Positions 1 to 9,655 of a stretch of 64,000 bases of DNA are shown here, piece by piece (positions within the stretch are counted from its first letter, which is position 1; each line of letters opens with the position of its first letter). The notes beneath the pieces are model-generated. The model saw only the letters and a list, made by a program, of their open reading frames with translations. It had not been told where the DNA came from and ran no database searches. This stretch comes from Orientallactaga sibirica (lineage: Eukaryota; Chordata; Mammalia; Rodentia; Dipodidae), in the NCBI GenBank assembly GCA_036365145.1, contig JAEOAD010000024.1, positions 13,473,501-13,537,500 on the forward strand, written 5' to 3'. The position numbers and the translations under genes were made by a program.

Positions 1-286
1 CTTACAATGCAAATGCCCAGACAGAAACTGGCCTCGATATCCATGACCTTGCAGTGCCTAGCAATACCTTCGCAAAACCCTCAAAATAGAAGAAAAAGAT
101 GATGACATCAAATTAAGAGAGACTAATGGAGAGAGGGAGGGGATATAATGGAGACTTGAGTTCTAAAGTGGAATGGGGGGAGGGAAGGGAAATATCAGGT
201 GGGGTTTTTTTGTATGTAAGTATAAAAGTCAATAAAAAACAATAATTAAAAATAAATAAATAAATAAAATAAAAATAAAAATAAAA
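1..286 (+). mobile_element. L1 3' end (rodent type)
   Basis: The segment holds the purine-rich rodent L1 3' UTR signature (GATGATGACATCAA, a GAGAGAGGGAGGGGATAT stretch), then AAGTCAATAAAAAA and a long A-rich tail ending near 286. The same layout recurs at 29990-30236, where the end reads GGAAGTTGTCAATAAAAAAT. It is 5' truncated at or beyond the window edge and has no coding capacity here. Confidence 0.8.
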
Positions 287-1054
287 CCTCCCACAGCCTA
301 AGTGGGTAACCAGTGGCTCTTTGATTGGCCATGAGATCCACTCAGTGGGAAGGAACCCCTAACTGGAACTAGGAACCAAGTCAGAACCGTATGGAGACAG
401 AGACAGTGGACTCCAATGAGAAGCTCCCACTATCCTGCATCCGAAAGTGAGGCTACACCCATCAGAATCCCTCTAAATTAACAATGCTCATCTCCTTTAA
501 CCCATCCTGATCTCACTGTCCATTGGAGAATCCATTTTTTTTTTTTCAGAAAGCAGCAAGAACCAAGGAAAACCATAATCTATCAATAAGACAGGACTAG
601 ATAGCTGACTCCCAGGCAGGAGATGAACCACCCTTCCCACAGCAGCTAAGGCCCAGCTGAAACACAGAGGACCTGGTGAGTTGAGCAAGAGGGTTGCGTC
701 AATGGCGAGGCTGGTAACCTGGGCTAGGGTGATGCAGACAGACACAGCAGCTGCTGAGAACTCAACACTAAAGTAGAATTAAAGCACACCCACCAAGGCA
801 TAGGGAAGTTAGCGAAGAGGGGGCAGAAAAAAATGTAAGAGCCTCAGGGTGGAAAGGAATATGCAGAGACACGGCCCTCCCCACGATGACAGACTGCTGC
901 TCTCACAACTCATAACCCACAACTGCATGCTGAATGCCAGCAATCCCACTAAGAACGGCCTTCAGTAGAATGGGATCAGGAAGGAAGGAAATGATGGCAC
1001 CAACATATGATGTATCCATACAAAGTTTCTACTTAATAAAATAATAATAATAAA
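287..1054 (+). mobile_element. L1-family 3' UTR fragment
   Basis: This stretch is related along its length to 16610-17047 and 28967-29515. Shared landmarks are CCCACAGCAGCTAAGG, GGGGCAGAAA followed by TGTAAGAGCC, and an ending of CATACAAAGT...CTTAATAAA plus an A-rich tail. The GGGGCAGAAAGATTGTAAGAGCC motif is typical of rodent L1 3' UTRs. No coding sequence is visible. Its 5' boundary with the preceding L1 tail is uncertain. Confidence 0.7.
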
Positions 1055-1369
1055 GTAGAAATTCACCAATGCTAAGATAAACAAAGTAAAGAAGATGGCT
1101 CCTTGGTCACAAAATGGCCTCAGGGTGAAAATCATTTCTTTCACAAATACATAAAAACAATTTTTACAAGCAAATGTACTTTGTGACCTCGGATATAAAA
1201 TAAAGGGTTTGTTTCCATTTTTTCTCTTCTGCCAGAATTCATGCTACAGTTTCTGGTTTTAATAGTTGCAATTAACAGTCTACCAGTAGTAAATTTCCTC
1301 CTATGAATGTAAAAATCTGGACTCATTTATAGCAACAACAGCAATGGTAATAGCACCAGAAAACAAAAC
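1055..1369. other. unique A+T-rich sequence
   Basis: Nothing recognisable. Two short open frames on the minus strand show no family resemblance. Confidence 0.5.
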
Positions 1370-1525
1370 ATGTGTTCTCCTGCATGATCTCATTTAATTC
1401 ACACAGTTAATTTTACAGGTGAGGGAAAAAAGAAAGGGGACTTCAAGGATTGAAATATGTAACTTGATCACAGTTCCATGGTCCATGGAATCACAAAACC
1501 CAAACCCACGTCTGACAGCACCAGG
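1370..1525 (+). repeat. MIR SINE remnant
   Basis: The segment reads like a decayed MIR core: CATGATCTCATTTAATTCACAC, then TTTTACAGGTGAGGGAAA, then GTAACTTGATCACAG. In intact MIR these correspond to the 'tctcatttaat', 'ttacagatgaggaaa' and 'gtaacttgcccaagg' parts. This is an ancient mammalian element with no expected activity. Confidence 0.6.
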
Positions 1526-3064
1526 CATGTAATTTCATGCTAGCCTTCATTATACACATAGGTGGTATGTTCAAGTCCTGAGCTGAACACCCAGTCACAA
1601 TAAGAGCACTGGCTAGTTCAACCACCATCTTTCTTTTCAGGCACTATTTCTGCACTGTATGAAAAGGAAACCAATAGCTGGTTATGTACAAATGGGACTT
1701 ATAATGACAAGGTTTCAGGTATGAATATCAAATAGAATTTCATATGAACACTTTAAATGGAAAACCTGTACATATGAATCATCTTTACAGAATTATAGTC
1801 CTCTTCTCCTTTCCAGCGTTGTTTTTATAATTTACTAGCTATTGTATAACAGTATTTAAATACTGTAGCATTCTGAAAATAATTCCTTTTTCCTATTAAA
1901 TCCCTCTAATTATTTTGTTTCTGCCAGCACACTCCATGTCAGTTAACAACTATCCTCTTTACATACTTGTAAAATATTGAACTGTATGCCTAAATAAGTA
2001 AAATATTTTTAAGGTAATGTCCTGAGGGAACAGTATTTCATACAAAATAACTCAATATGCCCTGAGGTAATTATTCAGATATCAATATGCAAAACAGCAG
2101 TAAGTTAAAATACTCTGTATTTCTTTTTCCTTTGCTTCTTTGTAGCAAGCAATAAATTTAAAGACAGAAAGAAAAAAATGGAAAAAGAAAGTTTCCAGTT
2201 GATTATCCTAACAAGATTGTTTGCCTAGGGAGAGAGAAATTTCACTTGATCCTTCCTAATTACTCATGTAAATTAAATTCTACAAGTGAAGAAAAATTCA
2301 TAAAAGTCATACTTACTCATCTGAGAGGGAGATTTGGCATATGAATGGGGCCCATAACCTCGGAAGGTGAAATGTAGAAAAATCACAAGCAACTCCCACA
2401 TTAAGTTAAGTGAACCAAAAAAAGGGAGATCTTTGGTGTGAAGGAGATTTCAAGGATATCCTCCCTAATCGTCTCTTAATAGTCTCCAGTCTCGACACAG
2501 GAAACAAATCAAGAATTCAAAGAACATGGAATTATTAATCATTTATATTTGATACCAAATGTAAGCACCACCAGACACATTTTAAATGTCAAAAATCCTG
2601 TTAAATACAATGTTTAAAAAGGAAACACAGGCTGGCATTCAGTTTTCTATGACATCAGTAATGTCTCAGCTAGTATTGCACATGCTCATGTATTTTCTGA
2701 AGTCCCACACTGTTTTCTCTGCCGAAGTCTAAAACATATTCATATGAAATTAACAACAAAGTACCAGAGGCTTGGATACTGACTGATACTCAATATTCAA
2801 AGTGAAGGCAAATCATTCAGAAAATATTCATTGAACGCATTCTTTGTTCAGGGCACTGTACTAAACACAATGGCATTTCTCATTTAGATAGAAACAGTTT
2901 AATCAATGCTTTCACAAAAGACTTTGTCATTAAATCAAAAGTACATCTACCTGTCTTCATTTGCATCTCTTTAAGACAAAGTTAAAGACTGTGGGGAAGG
3001 ATAAACCCGAGAAAGTGACTAGCTGAATGTGAGGGATAAAGACAGAAGCATCAAAGACAGGGCG
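1526..3064. other. unique A+T-rich sequence
   Basis: Mostly non-repetitive sequence with scattered stop codons in all frames. No exon, promoter or RNA gene is recognisable. Around 2825-2880 there may be a very old MIR-like fragment (a TTCATTGAACGC...GGCACTGTACTAAACAC pattern), too degraded to call. Confidence 0.5.
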
Positions 3065-3280
3065 GGAAAAAGGATCAGCAATTAAGGCACATGACTATAA
3101 AGTCTAACAACCCGGGTTCAGTTCCCCAGTACCCACATAAAGCCAGATGCACAAGGCAGAGCATGCATCTGGAGTTCATTTGCAGTGGCTAGAGGCCTGA
3201 TGTGCCCATGTTCTCTCTCTCTTTTTCTCCTTCTCTCTCTCTCTCCTTGCAAATAAATAAATAAAATATATTTTAGAAAA
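3065..3280 (+). mobile_element. DIP-type SINE
   Basis: tRNA-derived head (GCAATTAAGGCACATGACT...GGGTTCAGTTCCCC with B-box-like character), then AGCCAGATGCACAAGG, GTTCATTTGCAGTGGCTAGAGG, a CT-rich stretch and an AAATAAATAAATAAAATA tail. The first ~20 bases are diverged, so this is an old copy. Confidence 0.85.
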
Positions 3281-3549
3281 ATATCAAAGATCAAAACAAA
3301 AGTCAGGCAGTGACAGAAATTAAGCCAGTGACCAAGATAACAATTTATATATTACCTGTGGTGGACACAGTGTAACAGCCGGATATCCAGACAGAGGGCT
3401 AGAGGTCTCTAAAGGTATCTAACCAAAAGGTGAGGGCACGAAAAGATGGTCTCAAAATATACAATAAGAAGCAGAGAGCAGGTGGGCCTATGGCTAAGAC
3501 ACCAACTCTGAATCTGAGAAGGAAAATAAGCATCAGGGGCTTCAAGAAC

Positions 3550-3975
3550 AGATCTTGCAAGAAGACATTCAAATGTCCGAGATGCTCATGTAAAGATGCT
3601 TAACATCAGTAATCACTAAGGAAAGGAAAATTAGAGCTATAATGAGATGGCATGTTATGCCCATTAAGATACTTATGATAAACATACACATGGATAAACT
3701 TTGAAAATCAGAATAGCAGGTATAAATGAGGATGTGAAAACCTGGAACACTGGTGTATTGCTGGTGGAAGGTAGTTTGGCTTCCTTCAAGAGTTAATCAT
3801 ATAGTTTTCACATGACCCAGTAATTCTACCACTATAGCTATACACCTAAAAGAGGTGAAAACAAAGACTCAAAGGGTGCTTGTATACAATGCTGATAGCA
3901 TCACTAACTTTAGCTAAAAGGTGGAAGCAACATGCATGTCCACTAGAAGGACATATGCGGCACATACCTGCATGT
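3550..3975 (+). mobile_element. old L1M 3' region, part 1
   Basis: The sequence follows the conserved 3' part of mammalian L1: AGAAGACATTCAAATG, GATGCTTAACATCA, AATGAGATGGCATG, GGTGTATTGCTGGTGG, TGACCCAGTAATTCTACCAC and TGCATGTCCACTAGAAGGAC. It is interrupted at about 3976 by three younger SINEs and resumes near 4615. The order and spacing are those of L1ME/L1MC-type 3' ends, and all frames are broken. Confidence 0.75.
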
Positions 3976-3982
3976 ATAAAAA

Positions 3983-4136
3983 AAAGGGACGGGGGCTTAG
4001 CAGTTAAGGCATTTGCCTGCAAAGCCAAAGGATCCAGATTCGATTCTCCAGGACCCATGTAAGCCAGGTGCACAAGGGGCACATGCATCTGAAGTTTGTT
4101 TGCAGTGGCTAGAGGACCGGCTTGCCCATTCTCTTG

Positions 4137-4195
<59 letters not shown>

Positions 4196-4242
4196 CTTAC
4201 AAATAAATAAATATTTTGTAAAAAAAAAAAATTAAAAATAAA
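3983..4242 (+). mobile_element. DIP-type SINE with expanded CT tract
   Basis: Near-complete element: GGGGGCTTAGCAGTTAAGGC head, GATTCGATTCTCCAGGACCC, GCCAGGTGCACAAGGGG, TTTGTTTGCAGTGGCTAG, then a CT tract and AAATAAATAAATATTTTG. It is inserted in the L1M element that flanks the SINE cluster. Confidence 0.9.
4139..4192 (+). repeat. (CT)n microsatellite
   Basis: About 26 CT dinucleotides in a row, formed by expansion of the CT-rich part of the surrounding DIP SINE. Confidence 0.95.
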
Positions 4243-4253
4243 TAAATTTAAAA

Positions 4254-4450
4254 AGGGATGGGAGAGATGGCTCAACAATTAAGATTGCCCATAAAGCCTA
4301 CCAACCTGAGTTCAATTCACCATTACCTACATAAGGCCAGTAGCACATAGGTCTGCAGCTCATTTGCAGTGGCCAGAGGCCATAGTACATCCATTCTTTC
4401 TTTCTCTCTCTCCCTCTTTCTCTCTCTCTCTCTTTCTCTCTCTGTCTTTC
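4254..4450 (+). mobile_element. DIP-type SINE, diverged
   Basis: Head GGGAGAGATGGCTCAACAATTAAG, GTTCAATTCACCATTACC, AGGCCAGTAGCACATAGG, CATTTGCAGTGGCCAGAGGCC and a CT-rich end running directly into a B1. The AAATAAA tail is missing, so the 3' end was lost or replaced when the B1 arrived. Confidence 0.8.
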
Positions 4451-4614
4451 TGGTATGGTGGCACACACCTTTAAGCCAAGAACTCTAGAAGCTAAGGTAG
4501 GAGCATCACTGTGAGTTCAAGGCCAGTCTGTAACTACATAGTGAATTCCACATCAGCCTCAGGTAGGGCAAGTCCCTACCTCGAAAAAAAAAATAAAGAA
4601 AGAAAGAAATTTAA
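4451..4614 (+). mobile_element. B1 SINE
   Basis: 7SL-derived sequence: GGTATGGTGGCACACACCTTTAA, AGGTAGGAGCATCAC, GTGAGTTCAAGGCCAGTCTG, CATAGTGAATTCCACATCAGCC, CCCTACCTCG, then an A-rich tail. Old copy. It is the third retroposon in a row inserted in the L1M element. Confidence 0.9.
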
Positions 4615-5140
4615 AAAAGGCATGGGATTCTGACCCACACTGCAATGTGGATGAACTAAGAGAACAGCATGCTGAGTGAAAGGAGCCTGACACCAAAAGA
4701 CAAGTCATGTAGAATTCCACTTACATGAACTACTTAGAAAAGGCAAACTCATAGAGACGGACATCAGAGCACAGGTTGTCAGGGGCTGAGGAGAGGACGA
4801 TGGAGAGAGACCATTTAAGGAGTAGAGAGTTTCTGTTTGAGACGAGCAGCAACGGTTGTGATGCTATGGGAGTGCTTAATGCCTGCGGCTGGGATGCGAG
4901 AGGAAGAGCAGAGCAACAAAGTTGTGAGAGAAGACCCCAGGTCGGGATCACAAGGAGGATACACAAACAGAAAGTGGGGCTCACACGTGACCCTGACCTG
5001 CAAACTCGAATGTCCGCTGACATGGTGAAAGGACAAACATTGATCTCAAACAAGCCAACTACAAATAAGCTTTGTATAGGTCAACACCTCGTAGACCCAT
5101 AGAGTTAATAATTTGTGACACATGACCTCAAAAGACCAAA
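4615..5140 (+). mobile_element. old L1M 3' region, part 2
   Basis: Continuation of the L1 interrupted at ~3976. Landmarks are TTCTGACCCACACTGCAATG, TGGATGAACTAAGAGAACA, GCTGAGTGAAAGGAGCCTGACACC, ATTCCACTTACATGAACTAC, CATAGAGACGGACATCAGA and GGTTGTCAGGGGCTGAGGAGAGG. These reproduce the known L1M 3' UTR order. The 107-108 aa open frames over 4730-5102 are chance readings of this non-coding tail. Confidence 0.8.
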
Positions 5141-5159
5141 AAAAAAAAAAATTAAAATA

Positions 5160-5400
5160 TGGGGCTGAAGCAATGACTCGGTGATTAAAGACAGTTGCTT
5201 GCAAAGCCTGATGGCTCAGGTTTGCTTCCCCGGTACACACAGAAGCCAGACGCACAAGGTGGTACATGCATCTGGAGTTCATTTGCAGCTGTAGGAGGCC
5301 CTGGAGTGCCCATACTCACTCTGTGTCAGTCTCTTTCCCTCTGTCTCGCTCTCTTTCGCAAATAAATAAATGAATAAATAAATAAATTGAAAAATAAAAC
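5160..5400 (+). mobile_element. DIP-type SINE
   Basis: ATGGGGCTGAAGCAATGACT head, GCTTGCAAAGCCTGATGGC, AGCCAGACGCACAAGG, GGAGTTCATTTGCAG, CT-rich segment and (AAAT)n tail. Complete but diverged. Confidence 0.85.
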
Positions 5401-5463
5401 ATGTATCCATTAAAAAGGTTCTAATTAATTTTAAATTGTTAAAATATGTATCAGTTGAAAGTA

Positions 5464-5856
5464 TTGGGCTGGAAAGAGTACTTGGTAAACTTGCTATGCA
5501 AGCATAAATACCTGAGTTCACACCTCCAGGACTCAAATAAACAGGACACTATAGCGTGAGCCTCTGTAACCCCAGGATCCCCCAGAAGTTCCTGGGCCAG
5601 CTAGCCCGGCAAATGCAGCAGTGAATGACAGCCTATCTCAACACCTCTGACTTCCCCACGTTTATGCCTACACTCACACACATGAACATGGACATATACA
5701 CACACACAAATTACATAGACACACCCACATATATATGTATGTATGTGTGTGTATATATACACACATGAACATGGACATACACACACACACACACACAAAT
5801 TACATAGACATACCCACATATATATGTATGTATGTGTGTGTGTGCGTGTATACATA
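5464..5856 (+). mobile_element. B4-like composite SINE with CA/TATG tail
   Basis: A tRNA-like head (GGGCTGGAAAGAGTACTTGG, TGCTATGCAAGC, CCTGAGTTCA) is followed by B1-like middle sequence (CTGTAACCCCAGGATCCCC, GGCCAGCTAGCCCGGC) and CACACACATGAACATGG simple sequence. This is the organisation of B4-type rodent SINEs. The tail contains an 83-bp tandem duplication, listed separately. Confidence 0.65.
5677..5849 (+). repeat. two tandem copies of an ~83-bp simple-sequence module
   Basis: CATGAACATGGACATA starts at 5681 and again at 5764. Each copy runs through a CA stretch, AAATTACATAGACA, CCCACATATATATGTATG and a GT stretch. Copy 2 has a longer CA run. It looks like a local tandem duplication of a SINE tail. 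Confidence 0.9.
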
Positions 5857-6071
5857 CATGAAGTGTGAAGGAGCTGTTTACCCCTTCTACCATATGAAGG
5901 ACATGGCACTGACGCACCATTTATGCAGAGTGCAGTCATTGACAGACCTTAGACCTGCCAGTGCCTTACTCTTGGACTTCCCAGCCTCCAGAACTGTACT
6001 GAGTACCTACCTTTTATAAATTACCCAGATGCAGACATTTTGTTATGGTCACCCAAACAGACTAAGATACA
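5857..6071 (+). mobile_element. MLT1-type MaLR LTR, 3' part
   Basis: The segment contains TACCATATGAAGGACATGGC, TTGGACTTCCCAGCCTCCAG, AACTGTACTGAGTA and ends TTTTGTTATGGTCACCCAAACAGACTAAGATACA. This is the characteristic 3' half of the ancient mammalian MLT1 LTRs. The 5' half is missing, having been replaced by or broken at the SINE tail. Confidence 0.85.
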
Positions 6072-6099
6072 ATCCTTTCCAAAAAAAAAAAAAAAAAAA

Positions 6100-6704
6100 C
6101 ACTCAAAAATACAGCTCCAAAGCTAAGGATTTTATCTTGTAATCACAACAAAATCTCAAAACTTGCAATCATCTCAAAGGAGCAGAACAATGATTCAAAT
6201 GTCTCTTTCCTGACAAATGTCAGATATCAGCTTCCTGAGAAAATCATGATTACTCTACTTTTCAATTTTACCCAACATTGACAAAAATGATTCAGTAATG
6301 TGTAAAGAATTCAAAAATTAGATTGCTGTGAAATTAAACTAAACGTTGTCTCCATCATAACTCCTTTGAACTCTACCAAGATTGGTTTTTTACCCTAGCA
6401 AGAATCCTGTGATTTCAAAACATCAAATTCAACACAATAACACATGGCAGACAGCTAGTAAAATACACCTATTTTACTTTGAAGAGGCTTCAGCAATCTC
6501 ATGGATTGGAAGAGAATCATAATTACGGCACTATAGCTCCAGGGTGCCACCTGCTTGTCTTAAAAATTCAATTAGCTGATTTTTTTAAAAAAATTTCCTT
6601 TAAGGAAAAACCATGGGAAAATAATACTTCCATTATGTTCATTCCATGCTTGTATATTTCCTTGATATTTTTTATGGAAAACACTGCCTTTTATTTTTCA
6701 AATT
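6100..6704. other. unique A+T-rich sequence
   Basis: No repeat or gene recognised. A 104-aa plus-strand open frame (6479-6793) runs from unique sequence into the adjacent SINE and has no family resemblance. Confidence 0.5.
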
Positions 6705-6945
6705 TTTTGTCTTTATTCTTTTTGTGTGTGGTGCCAGGTAGTAAACCTAGAGACTGGCCCATGGTAGGCAAGTGTTTGATCTCTGACCTGTAACCCCAGC
6801 TCTCTTTCAGTTTTTATTATCAGGCAGGGTCTCATTTAGATGCCCAAGCTGGCCTTGAACTCAGTCCGGATCCTTAAATTTATGACTCTCCTGCCTCATC
6901 CTCACAAACAGCTGAGATTATAGACCTGCAGCACTAGGATTGCTG
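6705..6945 (-). mobile_element. B4-like composite SINE, diverged
   Basis: Read on the minus strand, a tRNA-like head (CTGGGGTTACAGGTCAGAGA...CTTGCCTACCATGGGCC) is followed by B1-like sequence. On the plus strand this appears as GGCAGGGTCTCATTTAGATG, CAAGCTGGCCTTGAACTCAG, CTCCTGCCTCATCCTCAC and GCTGAGATTATAGACC. Boundaries are approximate. Confidence 0.6.
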
Positions 6946-7141
6946 CAGTTAATTTATTTGGGAGGTGATGTCAGGAAACCATAAGGGAGTAGGAGAGTGA
7001 GCAGTGGTATGTGACAAAACTTTGAAAAAAAATCTCTTATTAAAATGTTTGCCAATTTCCATGGTATAAATGTGCCCACCATGGTTGATCTATCTTTAGG
7101 TACTAGTGTGGTATAGCTGAATGAAGAATTAAGAGGGGTGG

Positions 7142-7345
7142 CATGGGTCAGTCTGCTTTCTGTGGCTGTAACAGAAGATCTGAGGCCAGGTACTTTAGGA
7201 AGAAAAAGTTGATTTAGTTCTCAGTTTGGGAGGCCAAAAGTCAACATCAAATGGTCCCATCTGCTCGGCCTTTGGTGAGGTCCTCAAGGTGGATGGCAAC
7301 ACAATGAAAGAAGAGTATGCAGAGGGAACACATAGAGACAGGAAG
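7142..7345 (+). mobile_element. probable MaLR/ERVL-related fragment
   Basis: The segment reads CTTTCTGTGGCTGTAACAGA, AGATCTGAGGCCAGGTACTTTAGGAAG, TTGATTTAGTTCTCAGTTTGGGAGGCC. This recalls mammalian sequences of the form 'tctgttgctataacaaaatacctgag...gtttatttagctcacag' that I associate with MaLR internal regions. A related piece lies at 63795-64000. The class assignment is from memory and tentative. Confidence 0.4.
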
Positions 7346-7445
7346 CCAGAGAGCTTCAAGGCCCAGGCCCAGCCTTTTTCTCCTTCTGTCTTCCCCTCCC
7401 AAGTCCTAGACTTACAGGTGTGTGCTACAATGCCCAGATGGTTGT
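7346..7445 (-). mobile_element. B1 SINE fragment
   Basis: Complement of a B1 5' part: CTCCCAAGTCCTAGACTTACAGGTGTGTGCTAC and AATGCCCAG. Only the 7SL-like left end remains. Confidence 0.55.
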
Positions 7446-7459
7446 GCCCATCCTTTTTA

Positions 7460-7795
7460 TTATATGAACTTTATTATATGAACAGATTACAAATTGGTCC
7501 TATTCCCATGAGGTCATACTCTTGTGTTCCCTCACCCCCACCACCACTTCCCTGACCACCCTCCTCGGTGGGGTTATCTGTACTCCCTCTGGGGTTATGA
7601 ATGTGCCGGTCAGTCTCTGTGAGGGGCAATGCCTCAGAGTACATCTTCCCACCCTGGAGCTCTTACATTCTTTCGGCCCCCTCTCCTCAAAGTTTCTCAA
7701 GCCTTGGAGGGCATGTGAGAAGTCTCCTTGAGTGTTGAGCTCTCAGCAGCCTCTTACTTTCTGCTTTGTGAGTTTTGAGTCTCCTCAAATAGTAC
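7460..7795 (-). mobile_element. L1 3' UTR fragment
   Basis: Minus-strand relative of the 3' end at 34266-34560. Shared plus-strand landmarks are ACCCTCCTCGGTGGGGTTAT, GGGGTTATGAATGTG, GCAATGCCTCAGAGTA, GGAGCTCTTACATTCTTTC and GGCCCCCTCTCCTC. The L1 3' terminus points left. Confidence 0.7.
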
Positions 7796-8165
7796 CTTTT
7801 AATACTTGCATTTTCATTGAAGAGAGTATTTTGAAATAACTATTTATTCAATGATCCATCATTTCTTAAACACATAACTATGTACAAGGACTTTTTGGAT
7901 GTTTGGTAGGAGGAAGTGAGGGGGCAGGGAGATGTAATGAATTGAAGCAAAAGTGGGGGCGGGGGGAAGCCCTAGTCTTTTGTTTTCCTTCAAGGAACAC
8001 CCAGTCTGGTAGGATGAACATGATTCATATATCTAGTTATAATACAATACGAGGCAAGCTGGAGTAAAGACACAAGGAACTATGGGCATCCAGCAATAAC
8101 ACAGCTAATATCTATAGGTAAATCATACTATTATATGTCAGGCTCTTCAAGGAAATTAAAAAATA
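7796..8165. other. mostly unique; possible very old repeat
   Basis: Contains a pattern (TTTCTTAAACACATAACTATGTACAAGGAC, later AAGGAACACCCAGTCTGGTAGGATGAAC) reminiscent of old mammalian repeats with a 'shoulder' near an Alu-free MIR-type consensus. Too degraded to name. Confidence 0.35.
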
Positions 8166-8169
8166 TGTC

Positions 8170-8455
8170 GGGCTGGAGAGATGGCTTAGCAGTTAAGGTG
8201 CCTGCCTCCTAAAGCCCAAGAATGCTGGTTCCAATCTCCAGCGGTTCCAATCTCCAGGTCCCACAGTTAGCCAGATGCAAAGTGATGCAAGAGCGCAATG
8301 CCGCACTTGACCACAAGGGGGCGCACGCATCTGGATTTCGTTCGCAGCAGCTGAGAGGCTGCTGGCGCTCCCATCTCTGTCTGTCTTCCTCTCCCTCTCC
8401 CTCTCTCTCTGTGTCTCTCTCCCAAAAAAAAAAAAAAAGGAAAAAAAGGAAAAAA
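8170..8455 (+). mobile_element. DIP-type SINE, long subfamily
   Basis: GGGCTGGAGAGATGGCTTAG head with good A-box character. It has an internally repeated GGTTCCAATCTCCAG (8227-8256) and the extra GTGATGCAAGAGCGCAATG segment before GACCACAAGGGGGCGCACG, then GTTCGCAGCAGCTGAGAGG, a CT-rich stretch and an A-rich tail. It retains several CpGs, so it is relatively young. Confidence 0.95.
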
Positions 8456-9230
8456 AGAATATGTCCCTTCCAAAAGCTTATAAGTCTATAAACAATGAAA
8501 TAAGATATATACACCAATAGCACAAATGCCTCAAGGCAGGAGTTACTTAGTGAGAGTGATACAACAATGTAACTTCCCAAGATTGTCCTCATTGGAAAGG
8601 GAGAGGGAGGTAGATGAAATCTCTAGAAAACCCTTCTAGGGAAGACACATATACACACATGTGGAAAGCAAAGAAGAAAAGCCCACAAGATCCTCCTCAC
8701 ATAAGGTAGAGAGGATTAAGAGAGAGTAAGGGGCTCAGAGTTTAAAGAGAGATCACACACATAGCAAAGCGAGGAAGCATCCCCCAACAAGGCAGTGAAG
8801 CATGTAGACAAAAAGGATCCTCCTCCTTCCCCTCTGTGAAGGGGTTTGGGAAGGTGGGGAGAAGAGACCCAGAGAGACACACGTGTCCCAAGAGGGATTC
8901 AAAGGGGAAGGAGAGGGACATTTACACATGTGGTTAGACTTCTCTATATGGGTCAAACATCCAATTAGGATGAGCCTCATCATCAGGCTTAGGTGTGTAA
9001 AGGAGCAACATGAGTGGCAGGTGGGCTCAAGAGGCTTACTCAGGAGGGTCCAGCCCACACAAGTGTGCTAAGCCCAGCAACACCTGAAGAAAAAGCAGGA
9101 AGCGCTGCTGAATTGCTGCTTGCAGCCATCTTGAATGAGACTGAACCAGACATGGGTTCTTGTCTTGCAAGGGAAGACAAAGTGATATCTCCTTAGGCCT
9201 CTACCCTTGGCTAACTACCTATTTTTTAAA
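8456..9230. other. unique sequence
   Basis: No repeat or gene recognised. Several 60-100 aa open frames on both strands lack any recognisable domain. Confidence 0.5.
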
Positions 9231-9232
9231 AA

Positions 9233-9472
9233 GTGGGCTGAAGAGATGGTTTAGCAGTAAAGGTGCTTGCCTGGCCTAAGTACTCATGTTCAACTCTCCA
9301 GGTCCCATGTAAGTGAGATACACAAAGTGATGCAAGGGTACAAGTTTGCACATGCACACAAGGGGGCGCCCACGTCTGGAATTCAACTTCAGGGGCTGAA
9401 GGCCCTGGCATGCCAATCCCCCCCCACACACACACACACACCTCTCTCTCTCTCTCATAAAAAATTTTTTTA
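9233..9472 (+). mobile_element. DIP-type SINE, long subfamily
   Basis: GTGGGCTGAAGAGATGGTTTAG head, TCAACTCTCCAGGTCCCATG, AAAGTGATGCAAGGGTACAAG insert segment, CACAAGGGGGCGCCCACG, a short CA run, CT run and A-rich tail. Confidence 0.9.
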
Positions 9473-9484
9473 AAAAGCTACCTT

Positions 9485-9641
9485 AGCCGGGCGTGGTGGC
9501 ACACACCTTTAATCCCAGCACTCAGGAGGCAGAGGTAGGAGGATCGCCATGAGTTCGAGGCCACCCTGAGACTACATAGTGAATTCCAGGTCAGCCTGAG
9601 CTAGAATGAGACCCTACCTTGAAAAACCAAAGGAAAAAAAA
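9485..9641 (+). mobile_element. B1 SINE with target-site duplication
   Basis: Full B1: GCCGGGCGTGGTGGCACAC, TTTAATCCCAGCACTCAGG, GAGGATCGCCATGAGTTCG, TGAATTCCAGGTCAGCCTG, GAGACCCTACCTTG and an A-rich tail. It is flanked by AAAGCTACCTT on both sides (ending 9484 and 9655), which is a clean L1-type target-site duplication. The CpG-rich 5' end suggests a young copy. Confidence 0.97.
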
Positions 9642-9655
9642 AAAAAAGCTACCTT

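Noticed and set aside
5601..6019. 94-112 aa Cys/Val/Thr-rich ORFs
   Set aside because: These are translations of CA/GT simple sequence in a SINE tail, extending into an MLT1-type LTR.
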